From [Clostridium] aminophilum DSM 10710 (GTDB taxonomy: Bacteria > Bacillota > Clostridia > Lachnospirales > Lachnospiraceae), in NCBI RefSeq assembly GCF_000711825.1, contig NZ_JONJ01000016.1:17964-81963 (forward strand): a DNA stretch of 64,000 nt, in the 5' to 3' direction. Below the pieces are notes generated by a model. That model was not told where the DNA came from, did no database searches, and saw only the letters and a program-made list of their open reading frames with translations. The position numbers were made by a program, and so were the translations under genes. This document shows, piece by piece, positions 43,992 through 53,625 of the stretch. Numbering within the stretch: position 1 is the stretch's first letter; every line of letters begins with the position of its first letter.

Positions 43992-45800
43992 TCACCGGTG
44001 AACTTCCCGGATCGCGTGTTCAAGCCACTTCTGTTCTCCGGGCAGTAATCTCGCCGTCATCACTTCCCTCACTCTGCGGTGATATGCATTCAGCATGTCG
44101 ATGTCCTCATCGGTGAGCCAGTTCAGATCCACCGCATCCAGATCAATCGGCACCAGGGTCAGCGGCTCAAAGGAATAAAACTGGCCGAACTCGTTCTTCA
44201 CATTCTTCACGCACAGAATCAGATTCTCCGTGCGGATGCCGCATTTTCCTTCCATGTAAAGTCCCGGCTCGTCAGATGTAATCATTCCCGGCTCCAGCAC
44301 GGCATTGACGGAATCCAGATTGTTCGATACGGCGCGGAAGCGGATATTGTTCGGGCGTTCATGAACCGGTCCGAGATAGGCGACGCCGTGTCCCGTTCCG
44401 TGATTGTAGTCCAGCCCGTGCTTCCAGAGAACCTCACGGGCGGCATAATCCAGCGCAACTCCGCGGCATCCCTGATGGAAAACCGCATTTTCCAGACGAA
44501 GATGTGCCGCAAGAACGAGCGTAAAATATTTCTTTTCTTCCGCGGTCACCGGACCGAGGGCAATGGTTCTCGTAATATCGGTTGTTCCTTCGAGATACTG
44601 GCCGCCGGAATCCACCAGAATCATGCCTTCCGGCTTCAGTTCGCGGTTTGTCTCCGGCGCCGGATGATAGTGAACGACAGCCGCATTGTCCGCATATGCG
44701 GCAATGGTTGTGAAACTGATGCCCAGGCACCCATCCTGCTTCATGCGGAGCGCATCCAGATATGCTGCCGCGCCCATCTCATCGATCGGAAGCTTTCCGA
44801 CATTTTCCTTCAGCCACATGATGAAACGGATCATGGCAACGGCATCCTTCCGGTGGGCTTCTCTGATGTTTTCGATCTCCGTCCCGTTTTTCACCGCCTT
44901 CATACCGGAAGACGGATTCATCAGACTGATCTTTGTGCAGGAAGGATCCACGCTGCGCCAGAGTTTCATGCTGACGCGCTTCTTTTCCATCAGAATCATG
45001 CTGTCCCGGATCTCCGCAAGATCGCGGAAGACTGAACCATACGGCCGTACGTCGATTCCGATTCCGGCAAGATACGAGCGAACGTCCTCATGAACCTTGT
45101 CGGCGTCGATATAGAGTGAACCTTCCGTTTCCCGAATCATCAGATATGACAGGAAAACCGGAGTGTCTGCGAGATCTCCGCCGCGCAGATTCAGGATCCA
45201 CGCAATATCATCGAGGGATGATACCACATGGACGTCGGCATGAACCCTGCGCATGGACGCGCGAATGTCACGGAGTTTTTCCTTCGCACTCCTGCCGGCA
45301 TATTTGTCATCGAGAATCCAGACCGGATCCTTCGGCGGCTCCGGCCGGTCAGTCCAGAGCCCGTCAAACAGATCCTGTTCAAAATCAAAGCGGATCCTCC
45401 GTTCTCTCAGAACACTTTCCAGATTTTCCGCCACAGTCTCGGTGAGAAGTCTGCCGTCAAACCACAGCCTGCTGTTCTCCGGAAGCGAATCGGCGAGAAA
45501 TTCCTCAATTTCCGGAACGCCTTCTTCCCCGCTCCGGTAGAGATCCACGCCGGTTCCCTGCAGCTCACGCGCCGCCTGAACAAAATACCGGCCATCGGTC
45601 CACAGACCGGCCTTGTCTCTCAGGATCACGGCCGTTCCGGCGCTTCCCGAAAAACCGGTGATGTACTTCCTGCAGCTGTAATGCTCCGTCACCATCTCCG
45701 AATCATGCGGATCGGACGTCGGCACCAGGCATGCGTCAATATTCTGTTCCCTCATTTTCTCCCGAAGCAAGCGGATCCGCTCCGAAACCAATGTATTCAT
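43992..45800 (-). CDS. Xaa-Pro aminopeptidase (M24, aminopeptidase P family)
   Basis: 602 residues, the long form with two creatinase-like N-terminal domains and a C-terminal M24 domain. Metal ligands appear in order: ILVDSGGQYLEGTTDITRT, HGTGHGVAYLGPVHERP, TSDEPGLY and a final Glu. It removes N-terminal residues before proline. The start at 45800 lies 65 bases inside the upstream flavoprotein gene; GAGGAG eight bases before it makes this start real rather than the later Met near residue 16. Confidence 0.94.
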   Translation of the reverse strand: MNTLVSERIRLLREKMREQNIDACLVPTSDPHDSEMVTEHYSCRKYITGFSGSAGTAVILRDKAGLWTDGRYFVQAARELQGTGVDLYRSGEEGVPEIEEFLADSLPENSRLWFDGRLLTETVAENLESVLRERRIRFDFEQDLFDGLWTDRPEPPKDPVWILDDKYAGRSAKEKLRDIRASMRRVHADVHVVSSLDDIAWILNLRGGDLADTPVFLSYLMIRETEGSLYIDADKVHEDVRSYLAGIGIDVRPYGSVFRDLAEIRDSMILMEKKRVSMKLWRSVDPSCTKISLMNPSSGMKAVKNGTEIENIREAHRKDAVAMIRFIMWLKENVGKLPIDEMGAAAYLDALRMKQDGCLGISFTTIAAYADNAAVVHYHPAPETNRELKPEGMILVDSGGQYLEGTTDITRTIALGPVTAEEKKYFTLVLAAHLRLENAVFHQGCRGVALDYAAREVLWKHGLDYNHGTGHGVAYLGPVHERPNNIRFRAVSNNLDSVNAVLEPGMITSDEPGLYMEGKCGIRTENLILCVKNVKNEFGQFYSFEPLTLVPIDLDAVDLNWLTDEDIDMLNAYHRRVREVMTARLLPGEQKWLEHAIREVHR

Positions 45801-47259
45801 AACTGTTTTTCTCCTCTTTCAGTTTTTCGCTCTGACGATACACATCGTCGATGGCCGCGTTGATCGCCTCGCTGTAGGTCGGCTGCGCGCGCATTGCCGT
45901 ATGGAGCTGATGTTCGGTCAGTCCGTTTGCGATTGCGGTCGCAAGTTCGCCGATCATATCCGCCGCCCTCGGGCAGATAATCTGCGCGCCGACCAGCGTA
46001 TGTGTATACGCTTCAAAGATCAGCTTCACAAAGCCGTTGCTGCTGTCGGCCAGAATCGCTTTTCGGTTTTCCCGGAGTTCCCGGCGCCCGACGATGACTT
46101 TCATATTGTAGGTCGCCGCTTCCGCCTCGGTAAACCCGACCGTTGCCACCTCCGGATCGGTAAAGATACATACCGGGACAATCGGAAGAACGACATACAT
46201 TCCGTTGGGTACGACAGTCATCTGCATCCGGTGGCCCTTCTTTGCGATATGCTCGACCACATAAACCGCCTGGGATGTCGCGACGTGCGCCAGCCTCTGA
46301 CGGGAAATGCAGTCGCCGATCAGATAGACTCCCTTCTGCGTCGTCTGAAACGAGCGGTCAATGATAGGATGACCATCCTGATCAAATTTGACCGTACAGT
46401 CGTCTCCGAGAACGGTTTTAACACGCGACTCACGGCCGCAGGAGACCAGAACCCGGTCGCATTCCACGCTCTTTTCCTCTCCGCCGTCCATATAGTGCAC
46501 TTCCACCGGACCGTTGTTGACCGACGGATCTACCTCGACGAATTCTTTCACGGAGACGCCGCAGAGAACGCGAACACCCTTTTCCTCCAGATTTTCCTTC
46601 ATCTTATCCGAAACGGCCTCGTCCAGCGTATCCAGCAGGCGGCTGCTTCTCTCCAGCAGTGTAACTTCGGAGCCCAGTGTCCGGAAAATGGTCGCGCACT
46701 CCACGCCGATCACACCGCCGCCGACAACCACAAGGCGATCGTAATGCCATTCCGTCGCGTTCAAAATGGCACGGCTGTTCATGGCCTGCGGCAGATAGAT
46801 TCCCGGCACACGGAGCACCCGCGGCATGGCCCCGGACGCGATGATGACATTATCGCCGATGACATATTTCACACCCTCTGCCGTATCGATTTCGACCTGA
46901 TTGTTCCGGTGAAGTTTTGCGGTTCCGTGGATATAGGTAACGCCGCTGCCGATCAGCCTTTTCTGTTCGAGCCTGCGAACCTCCTGCACTTTCCGGTCTT
47001 TATAATCCATCATCATCCGGAGATCAAAGCCGGCGCCCTCTTTTGTGACACCGAACATTTCCGAGCGCTTGACATCGCTGTAGACACTGACCGCCTGAAG
47101 AAGTGCCTTTGCCGGAACACAGCCGGTATTGATAAATGCGCCGCCGATCTTGTCCTTCTCAATGATCGCCGTCCGCATGCCGAGCTGAACCGCCACCTCT
47201 GCCGCAGTATACCCGCCCGGTCCGGCGCCGATAATTACCAGATCATAATGCTCTGCCAT
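45736..47259 (-). CDS. Dihydrolipoamide-dehydrogenase-like flavoprotein lacking the redox Cys pair and catalytic His
   Basis: 507 residues with FAD-binding GAGPGGYTAAEVAV, NAD-binding VVVGGGVIGVE, the GDC segment and a dimerisation domain. In classical enzymes GGTCLNxGCIPSK carries two cysteines; here it reads GGAFINTGCVPAK, with Phe 42 in place of the first and Cys 47 kept. The HPT motif of the partner active site reads QPTYSE (Gln near residue 460). Both changes are in the DNA. Lipoamide oxidoreduction by the usual mechanism should be impossible; a transhydrogenase, NADH oxidase or regulatory role is possible. Confidence 0.88.
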   Translation of the reverse strand: MAEHYDLVIIGAGPGGYTAAEVAVQLGMRTAIIEKDKIGGAFINTGCVPAKALLQAVSVYSDVKRSEMFGVTKEGAGFDLRMMMDYKDRKVQEVRRLEQKRLIGSGVTYIHGTAKLHRNNQVEIDTAEGVKYVIGDNVIIASGAMPRVLRVPGIYLPQAMNSRAILNATEWHYDRLVVVGGGVIGVECATIFRTLGSEVTLLERSSRLLDTLDEAVSDKMKENLEEKGVRVLCGVSVKEFVEVDPSVNNGPVEVHYMDGGEEKSVECDRVLVSCGRESRVKTVLGDDCTVKFDQDGHPIIDRSFQTTQKGVYLIGDCISRQRLAHVATSQAVYVVEHIAKKGHRMQMTVVPNGMYVVLPIVPVCIFTDPEVATVGFTEAEAATYNMKVIVGRRELRENRKAILADSSNGFVKLIFEAYTHTLVGAQIICPRAADMIGELATAIANGLTEHQLHTAMRAQPTYSEAINAAIDDVYRQSEKLKEEKNSYEYIGFGADPLASGENEGTEY

Positions 47260-47410
47260 AGATTCCTCCCCGCCTCGGTTCGCACATATTTTATGTCTGT
47301 CTTCGATGCATGGCTCTTACGGGTGTTCCCGGAAGATTCCTGCCAAACACTGAATTCAGTATAGCACAGACCGACTGTCATGTGAATTTCGGAGAAATTT
47401 CCGATACCAA

Positions 47411-47472
47411 AACAAAGTCCGCGGGGCGTTTTTTTCATAGGGAATTTCGAAGAAATTTCCTATGAAAAAAAC
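47411..47472 (-). repeat. Post-terminator repeat, copy F
   Basis: Minus strand: TTTTTTCATAGGAAATTTC, loop, GAAATTCCCTATGAAAAAAA, then CGCCCCGCGGACTTTGTTTTGG. The hairpin is nearly perfect and the middle part of the family is deleted. Confidence 0.82.
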
Positions 47473-47505
47473 GGAGGACCGTCTCCTTTCGGAAAACGAT
47501 CCCCC
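47473..47505 (-). terminator. Terminator of asnA
   Basis: GGGGGATCG pairs with CGGTCCTCC (with wobble), extended by TTTCC/GGAGA around a GAAA-like tetraloop; seven T follow on the minus strand. Confidence 0.8.
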
Positions 47506-47575
47506 TCTGTATCATCCGCAAAATGCGATTCCGCCGATCCCCGTCCAAATTTGGGACGGCTCGGCATCGTGCAGA

Positions 47576-48586
47576 TTAAAGAAGACGAATATTGTGTTTC
47601 AGTGCCTCTGCTCTGGTGCCGTCCGGCCAGATGGAGGACTGAATCTCTCCGATATGCGCTTTTCTCAGGAAGAACATGCAGATACGGGACTGTCCGATAC
47701 CGCCGCCGATCGTCAGCGGAAGATTCTCCTCAAGAATTGCCTTCTGGAACGGAAGAGATGCTCTCTCCATGCATCCCGCCTTCTTCAGCTGGGAAGCCAT
47801 GGATTTCTCGTCGACACGGATACCCATGGAAGAAAGCTCCAGTGCAATGTCCAGAACCGGATAGTACACGAGAATATCACCGTTCAGGCTCCAGTCATCG
47901 TAGTCCGGAGCTCTGCCGTCATGCGGCTCGCCGCTCTTCAGCTTGTCGCCGATCTGCTCGATGAACACCGCTCCGTGAAGCTTCGCCGCCTTGTACTCTC
48001 TCTCCTTCGGGGTAAGCTCCGGATAACGGTCTTCCAGTTCCTGAGAATTGATAAAGGTGATGTCATTCGGAAGATAACGTCCGATGTACTCATACTCGTA
48101 TGCCATGTAATCCTCGGTAACCTTCAGCGCTTTGTATACGCTTCTCACGGTCTCCTCGAGATACTCGATGGAGCGGTCGCGACGGTTGATGACTTTCTCC
48201 CAGTCCCACTGATCGACATACAGAGAATGGATATTATCGGTCTCCTCATCTCTGCGGATCGCGTTCATATCGGTGTAAATGCCCTCGCCCGGCGCAAAGC
48301 CGTACTCCTTCAGTGCATATCGCTTCCATTTTGCCAGAGACTGAACAACTTCTGCCTTGTGATCATTCAGTTCTCCGATTCCGAAATCGACCGGACGCTC
48401 GATACCATTCAGATTATCATTCAGACCTGTCTCCGGGAAAACGAACAGAGGAGCCGAAACACGGATGATATTCAGCTGCTTTGCAAGCTCTCTCTGGAAA
48501 AAGTCTTTGATTGTCTTGATAGCTACCTGCGTCTCGCGCAGACTCAGCTGCGGCTCGTAGCCCTCCGGAATAATCAGGTTCTTCAT
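47576..48586 (-). CDS. asnA: Aspartate-ammonia ligase AsnA
   Basis: 336 residues. Makes asparagine from aspartate and free ammonia with ATP. It belongs to the class II synthetase fold; visible are the N-terminal [26 protein letters not shown], the [22 protein letters not shown] region and the C-terminal [23 protein letters not shown], with the ATP-site Arg. I start at ATG 48586. It is a single-gene unit; a promoter lies upstream and a terminator plus repeat copy F downstream. Confidence 0.95.
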   Translation of the reverse strand: MKNLIIPEGYEPQLSLRETQVAIKTIKDFFQRELAKQLNIIRVSAPLFVFPETGLNDNLNGIERPVDFGIGELNDHKAEVVQSLAKWKRYALKEYGFAPGEGIYTDMNAIRRDEETDNIHSLYVDQWDWEKVINRRDRSIEYLEETVRSVYKALKVTEDYMAYEYEYIGRYLPNDITFINSQELEDRYPELTPKEREYKAAKLHGAVFIEQIGDKLKSGEPHDGRAPDYDDWSLNGDILVYYPVLDIALELSSMGIRVDEKSMASQLKKAGCMERASLPFQKAILEENLPLTIGGGIGQSRICMFFLRKAHIGEIQSSIWPDGTRAEALKHNIRLL

Positions 48587-48676
48587 TTGTCTAATCCTCT
48601 CTTTCATCGCCTGCACACAGACAGGCATCCGCATACGTTATGTCGGTGTATATGTATGTTTTATACAATGGTGAAT

Positions 48677-48706
48677 ATTATAGCACCGCCATGGAATGAT
48701 ATGCAA
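48677..48706 (-). promoter_or_regulatory. Probable asnA promoter
   Basis: -10 TATAAT (48677-48682), 18-base spacer, weak -35 TTGCAT (48701-48706). Confidence 0.5.
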
Positions 48707-48824
48707 GAAAAAAACTTTGATCTCTCCCGCGTTCTCTCCCGCGTTCTCTCCCGCTTGTCCCCCGACTTCTCCGCTCCGCATCCCGATGCAGAGCAGCCGC
48801 GGCATCCGCATTCCGCGACTGCCC

Positions 48825-49436
48825 TCATTCCGGCCGGATATGCCCCTTCTTCAGGTGTTTTCCGATGATCTCCTCCCTCTGATATTTCCAGAGTTCCTCG
48901 CTCCCCTCATGCGTCCGCGCATTTCGTGCGAGGATCGGCGCGAGGCTCACCCCGTGTTCCACCCAGCTGCGACCGTCGGATGCGTCATTCAGAATCATCG
49001 GCTGGAGATTATCCATCGTATGCGCAAATTTCGCTTCCGGAGTCTCCCATGCCTCAAATTCATCCCAGATTCCCCGGAACAGTTTCGCCTGGTCTTCCGG
49101 CAAAAGACGGAAAATGCGGTCTGCCGCGGCCATTTCCCTCTCTTTCTGTGTCTTCTTTGCCGCCGGATCATACGCGTATGTATCGCCGGCGTCGATCTCG
49201 ACAAGGTCATGAATCAGGAGCATCAGGATGGTATGAAGCACATCGATTTTTTCATTCGAATACTCCGCGAGAAGCGCCGTCATGATCGCCATATGCCAGG
49301 CATGCTCGGCATCCCCCTCTTTTCTGGAACCGTCGGCAAGATATGTCTGCCGGATGATTTCTTTCTCTTTATCGATTTCCCGGATAAAATCCAGCTGCTG
49401 CTCCAGGCGGGATTTCTGATCACTCCGTTTGTCCAT
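48825..49436 (-). CDS. HD-domain phosphohydrolase (YfbR-like)
   Basis: 203 residues. The HD fold is marked by EHAWHMAIMTALLAEYS, the HD pair of LLIHDLVEIDAGDTYAYD and a final D in AHTMDNLQPMI. Relatives dephosphorylate 5'-nucleotides, often deoxynucleoside monophosphates, with a divalent metal. ATG 49436 with GGGGAGAG is the start. The region upstream consists of degenerate 15-bp repeats. Probably a single-gene unit. Confidence 0.9.
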   Translation of the reverse strand: MDKRSDQKSRLEQQLDFIREIDKEKEIIRQTYLADGSRKEGDAEHAWHMAIMTALLAEYSNEKIDVLHTILMLLIHDLVEIDAGDTYAYDPAAKKTQKEREMAAADRIFRLLPEDQAKLFRGIWDEFEAWETPEAKFAHTMDNLQPMILNDASDGRSWVEHGVSLAPILARNARTHEGSEELWKYQREEIIGKHLKKGHIRPE

Positions 49437-49464
49437 TTTTTTCTCTCCCCATTTCTTTTTACAC

Positions 49465-49595
49465 GGTGACACACTTCACACTGAAACGCATCGCGCTGAC
49501 ATTCCTCACGCTGACATTCCTCGCGCTGACATTCCTCGCGCTGATACACTTCGCAATGAAAATGCTTCGTGCTGATATTCCTCACGCTGACCCTT
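49465..49595. repeat. Degenerate 15-bp tandem repeat
   Basis: Units of the form GCGCTGACATTCCTC repeat with decay on both sides; three central units are nearly identical. The translation QREEC in the minus frame is a by-product. It lies in front of the HD-hydrolase gene. Confidence 0.75.
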
Positions 49596-49765
49596 TCGCC
49601 TCGCATGCGTGGTGCGCTTCGTCCAAGCTCTGTCTGACCGTGCACCCTATGGTATGTCATTCGTTTTTTTCGTATACCGTGATATCTGCCGCGCCATATG
49701 CCAGAGTATACACAGCGTCAATTCCAGAGCCATACATTACATCATATCACATTTTTCACACATAA

Positions 49766-49794
49766 TTGACGCACTCCGAACATTATGCTACAAT
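49766..49794 (+). promoter_or_regulatory. tRNA-Pro promoter
   Basis: -35 TTGACG (49766-49771), 17-base spacer, -10 TACAAT (49789-49794), about 12 bases before the tRNA. Confidence 0.82.
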
Positions 49795-49805
49795 TGTCCG
49801 GTACA

Positions 49806-49879
49806 CGGGGTGTGGCGTAGTTTGGTAGCGCGCTCGGCTGGGGGCCGAGAGGTCGCAAGTTCAAATCTTGTCGCCCCGA
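49806..49879 (+). tRNA. tRNA-Pro (anticodon GGG)
   Basis: 74 bases: acceptor CGGGGTG/CGCCCCG, anticodon stem CTCGG/CCGAG with loop CTGGGGG, T-loop TTCAAAT, discriminator A. CCA is not encoded. Confidence 0.95.
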
Positions 49880-49994
49880 TTTTTTATTGTATGTCCTGCC
49901 CGCGAAGCTTGTTTCATCTCATTCTTCTGCGGGTCTTATTTTTTGCAGGATTGTGAGCGATATAAAGGTGTGAACGATATAAACGGAGGTATCT

Positions 49995-50792
49995 ATGCTT
50001 GTCAGCTTTGATCTTGATATGACGTTATTGGATCATAAGGATTTAAGGATCCCCGACAGTGCGCTTCGCGCTCTGGAGCTGCTCCGACAGTCCGGAAAGA
50101 AGATTATTCTTGCCACCGGCCGTGATATGGATACCCACTACAGCCGCGAATATATTGATCTGATCCGGCCCGATGCTGTGATCCATATGAACGGCACCAA
50201 GATCACAGCCGGTTCCCGTCTTCTCTACGAACATCACTTTAACCGGAATCTTCTCCGCGCCATGATGACCTTCTGTGAGGAACGCGGCTACAGTATCGGC
50301 ATGACCTACGGGGATGACGATTATTATCTGAATCCGGAGGCGGTCGAGGCCAATGACCGCCGCCGGTGGGGCGAATGCGGGCGTCATTTTCGTGATCCGA
50401 ACGCCCTTCTGACGCTTCCTGTCCGGACGCTGGCCTTTGTCGGATCCCCGGATCAGGTGAAAGAAATGCAGAAAACCTTTCCCAATGTCCGTTTTCCGCT
50501 TTTTTCTTCGCAAACCGGTGCTGATATCGTAGAAGAAGGATGTTCCAAAGCCGACGGTCTGGTCCGCCTCGCACAGTATTTCGGCGAAGATCCGTCTCTG
50601 AAAGACGCCGTCGCATTCGGCGACAGTATGAATGACATTGAAGTGATTCGCGCTGTCGGCACCGGAATCGCGATGGGAAATGCAGTCCCCGAACTGAAAG
50701 AAGTTGCAGATTATATCACCGACCCGATCGGTCAGGACGGAATCTACAACGCATGCCGGAAGTTCGGCCTGTTTGAACCAGCGGTTATCTGA
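49995..50792 (+). CDS. HAD-superfamily (Cof-type) phosphatase
   Basis: 265 residues. Motif I DLDMTLLDHKDL (residues 6-17), motif II ILATGRD, motif III Lys region and motif IV GDSMNDIEVIRAVGTGIAMGNA are intact. Cof-like enzymes dephosphorylate sugar phosphates, nucleotides or cofactors; the substrate is unknown. GGAGG precedes the ATG. Confidence 0.92.
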   Translation: MLVSFDLDMTLLDHKDLRIPDSALRALELLRQSGKKIILATGRDMDTHYSREYIDLIRPDAVIHMNGTKITAGSRLLYEHHFNRNLLRAMMTFCEERGYSIGMTYGDDDYYLNPEAVEANDRRRWGECGRHFRDPNALLTLPVRTLAFVGSPDQVKEMQKTFPNVRFPLFSSQTGADIVEEGCSKADGLVRLAQYFGEDPSLKDAVAFGDSMNDIEVIRAVGTGIAMGNAVPELKEVADYITDPIGQDGIYNACRKFGLFEPAVI

Positions 50793-50800
50793 GAAAAGTG

Positions 50801-50927
50801 CGCGGGCTTTGTATGACACCGTTCGAGGTCACCGCAAAATGACATCTTCCGCTCAGCAATGTGTGCATCCTCGCGGAGCGATTATTACATCACAGGAAAG
50901 TGCGAAAAACTTTCCTATGACATAACA
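50801..50927 (-). repeat. Post-terminator repeat, copy G
   Basis: Minus strand: TTATGTCATAGGAAAGT, loop, CACTTTCCTGTGATG, then ATCGCTCCGCGAGGATGCAC and a long distal part with GACATC shared with copy E, ending near CAAAGCCCGCG. Confidence 0.8.
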
Positions 50928-50987
50928 AACAACAGAACAGGCCCCGAATGCCGGATCAATCCGGCATTCGGGGCCTGTTCTGTTGTT
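50928..50987. terminator. 28-bp perfect hairpin between convergent HAD and PBP genes
   Basis: Two 28-base arms pair without mismatch around a TCAA loop. The core is CAGGCCCCGAATGCCGG and its complement. It can terminate transcription from both sides; T-rich ends exist on both strands. Confidence 0.85.
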
Positions 50988-51120
50988 ATTCCACGGCTGA
51001 CTCGCCAAAGCCCGTATCTGCACAGAGCCCTGACGACTGCCGCGATAAAGTGCGGAACCCGCAGAGCGCGTTTCGCCTCATTCTTTTCCTTTCTTTTGCC
51101 GCTCTCAGCCACGCAGTTTT

Positions 51121-53625
51121 TTATCCTGCTGCCGGTCCGACCGGAATCTCGACAGGATGCGCTGCCGGTCCGTAGGCCGGCTCCTCCTGAGGCTGATTTC
51201 GATTCGGCTGCGGCGCATTCTGTGCCTGCTCAGACGCCGGGCCAGGTCCTTCCGCACCGCCCTGTGCGGCCGGGTCCGCGCCTTCCGGAAGCGTCTGAAC
51301 GACCGCTGCCGTCTCCGCCGGATTGTCTCTTCCGACTGTGCCATATTTTACAAGCGCTTCCATTCTCTTTTTCATGGATTCACTGTTCATCTGGGCAATC
51401 AGATTCTTTGCCAGTTCACGGTCTTCCGAACCATACTGTCCTTCTCCCGATCGAAGACTTAAAATGATCTTCAGCGCCTTGTCCGCCTTCGCGTGATCCG
51501 ACCGGTAATCCGCCGTCGTATAATTGCGGTTGTCAATGCGGAAGGAGGATTCATGACCCTGAAGGTACTCCGAAGATCCGAGGCCGCGATCCGACGTCGG
51601 CGCTTCAAACTGAACGCCCTCTTTTCCTTCCACCAGACTCATCATCGCCTGTTTCCAGATCGCCGCCGGATAGGTTGCACCGTACAGGTTCGACAGTGCC
51701 TTCGGCTTGTCATATCCGACCCATACCGATACGGCATAATAAGGAGTCACACCGCAGAACCAACCATCCTTACTGTTGTTCGTCGTTCCGGTCTTTCCCG
51801 CAGCCTGAACCGGGCTGTTCCATCCCATTGCAGCAGCCGTTCCTCTTGTGATAACGCCCTTCATCATATCGACCATCATATCCGCACTCTCGCGCTGATA
51901 TACCTGAACCGACGGGGTTTCTTCAAAAATATCTTTTCCCTGCGTGTTAACCAAACGCACAATACAGGTCGGTTCCTTATAAGAACCGTGATTCGCCAGC
52001 GCCGAATAAGCTCCGGCCATCTCCTCGGTTGTCACACCATGCGTGAATCCGCCGAGAGCGGTCGCCTGATAGTAATCATCCGGGACAATGTTGTCGAACC
52101 GCATCTGCGTCAGATACGCCATTCCGAGATCCGGCGTCAGATCACTGTAAATAGACCAGGCGACACCGTTTCGGCTCTTCTCCAGTGCGGTTCGAAGCGG
52201 CATGGTATTTCCGGTCAGCGTGCTGACATCGACACCTTTTTCCTTCGCGGCATCAATGCTGATATCGGTTACCGTCGTGGAAGACGTGTATCCGTTTTCC
52301 AGCGCCGGCGTATAAACCACCAGCGGTTTTATCGTACTTCCCGGCTGTCGATAGCTCTGGAAGGCACGGTTCAGTGTATATGTGGAGGTCTCCTGCGTTC
52401 TTCCGCCGACAATGGCCACAACCTTTCCGGTGCTGTTATCCATCGCGGTCGCCGCACCCTGAAGGCTGAAGATTCCATTATCCGCCGTCTGATCGTTAAA
52501 GGCGAGAACGCCGTCAACCGCCCCCTGAAGTTTCGTCTGCATATCCGGATCTAGCGATGTGTAAATGGAGTAACCTCCGGTATACAGCGCATTCCTCTCC
52601 TGCTCATACAGTTCGTTGAAATGATCCTGATACTTCTTGTATTCATCCGTGGAGCGGAAACCGTACTTAAAATCAAATCCGTCCTTTTTCATGAGGAAGC
52701 GAACCGCACAGTCAATGGCATACGTCGTCTCGTAATTGTGAAGCGGAACGCGATGCCTTGAGACAGAGATCTCCTCCGCCTTTGCTGCCCTGCACTCGGA
52801 ATCCGTGATAAATCCCATGGAACACATATCATCCAGAATCTTGTCTCTTCTGGTCAATGCGCGCTCCGGATGGTTGTACGGATTATAGTAGGTCGGCGAG
52901 TTCGGAATTGCGCAGAGATAGGCGGTCTCACTCAGTGTCAGATCCCTTGCGTTTTTCCCGAAATACCCCTTTGCCGCAGCCTCAAGGCCATAATAATAAT
53001 TGGCATAGTTGATATCATTGATATAGAATTCCATGATCTGCTTTTTGGTATATTTCTTCGTCAGATCCATGGCAATCAGCATCTCTTTGAATTTACGTTC
53101 CAGCTTGATCTCACGGGTCAGGAAACGGTTTCTGGCCAGCTGCTGGGTAATGGTACTCGCGCCGTGCATCTCATCGCCGGAGGATTTCAGATAATTCACC
53201 AGAACACGCATGATTCCCCTGACATCAATGCCGGAGTTATCCCAAAAGCTGCGGTCCTCAATGGCAATAAACGCATTGACCGCATTTTTCGGAATCTCAT
53301 CGTAAGACAGATAGCTCGAATCCTCGTCTCCGGTCAGTTTCGCAAGGGCATCTCCGTTCACATCGTAGATATAACTTGCCTCCTGGAGCCGAAATGTATC
53401 CAGCGTACTCTGCTCGACAACGCCCGCAACCTGCTTCTTATAACTGTTGTATATCGGAATCAGTTTCACACCCAGAAAAAGGGCACCGATCACCGCCGTC
53501 GAGAGCGTCAGAACGATGAGCGTACGAACCATCGCATTCAGAATCGTAAATACGGAACGAACCGCGACCCAGGCGGTGTTTTCATGAAGATTTCTTTGAT
53601 TCCTGTCGCTCTTTCTGCTGCTCAT
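51121..53625 (-). CDS. Class A penicillin-binding protein (PBP1A-type)
   Basis: 834 residues. A cytoplasmic N-terminus, one membrane helix (about 20-45), a glycosyltransferase 51 domain (IAIEDRSFWDNSGIDVRGI, GASTITQQLARN, KEMLIAMDLTKKYTK) and a transpeptidase domain with GSTIKPL (SxxK), SRNG (SxN) and KTGTT (KTG). A Gly/Pro/Gln-rich tail ends the protein. It polymerises and crosslinks peptidoglycan. Start ATG 53625 with GAGAGG; its beginning overlaps a small upstream gene by 44 bases. The perfect hairpin at 50928 ends it. Confidence 0.94.
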   Translation of the reverse strand: MSSRKSDRNQRNLHENTAWVAVRSVFTILNAMVRTLIVLTLSTAVIGALFLGVKLIPIYNSYKKQVAGVVEQSTLDTFRLQEASYIYDVNGDALAKLTGDEDSSYLSYDEIPKNAVNAFIAIEDRSFWDNSGIDVRGIMRVLVNYLKSSGDEMHGASTITQQLARNRFLTREIKLERKFKEMLIAMDLTKKYTKKQIMEFYINDINYANYYYGLEAAAKGYFGKNARDLTLSETAYLCAIPNSPTYYNPYNHPERALTRRDKILDDMCSMGFITDSECRAAKAEEISVSRHRVPLHNYETTYAIDCAVRFLMKKDGFDFKYGFRSTDEYKKYQDHFNELYEQERNALYTGGYSIYTSLDPDMQTKLQGAVDGVLAFNDQTADNGIFSLQGAATAMDNSTGKVVAIVGGRTQETSTYTLNRAFQSYRQPGSTIKPLVVYTPALENGYTSSTTVTDISIDAAKEKGVDVSTLTGNTMPLRTALEKSRNGVAWSIYSDLTPDLGMAYLTQMRFDNIVPDDYYQATALGGFTHGVTTEEMAGAYSALANHGSYKEPTCIVRLVNTQGKDIFEETPSVQVYQRESADMMVDMMKGVITRGTAAAMGWNSPVQAAGKTGTTNNSKDGWFCGVTPYYAVSVWVGYDKPKALSNLYGATYPAAIWKQAMMSLVEGKEGVQFEAPTSDRGLGSSEYLQGHESSFRIDNRNYTTADYRSDHAKADKALKIILSLRSGEGQYGSEDRELAKNLIAQMNSESMKKRMEALVKYGTVGRDNPAETAAVVQTLPEGADPAAQGGAEGPGPASEQAQNAPQPNRNQPQEEPAYGPAAHPVEIPVGPAAG

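Noticed and set aside
45901..47364. Plus-strand open frame of 487 codons opposite the flavoprotein
   Set aside because: The minus strand carries an obvious FAD/NAD protein; this frame has no family features and no ribosome site.
49280..49660. Minus-strand frame with QREEC repeats
   Set aside because: Its repeats come from the 15-bp tandem DNA array and it overlaps the HD-hydrolase gene in another frame.
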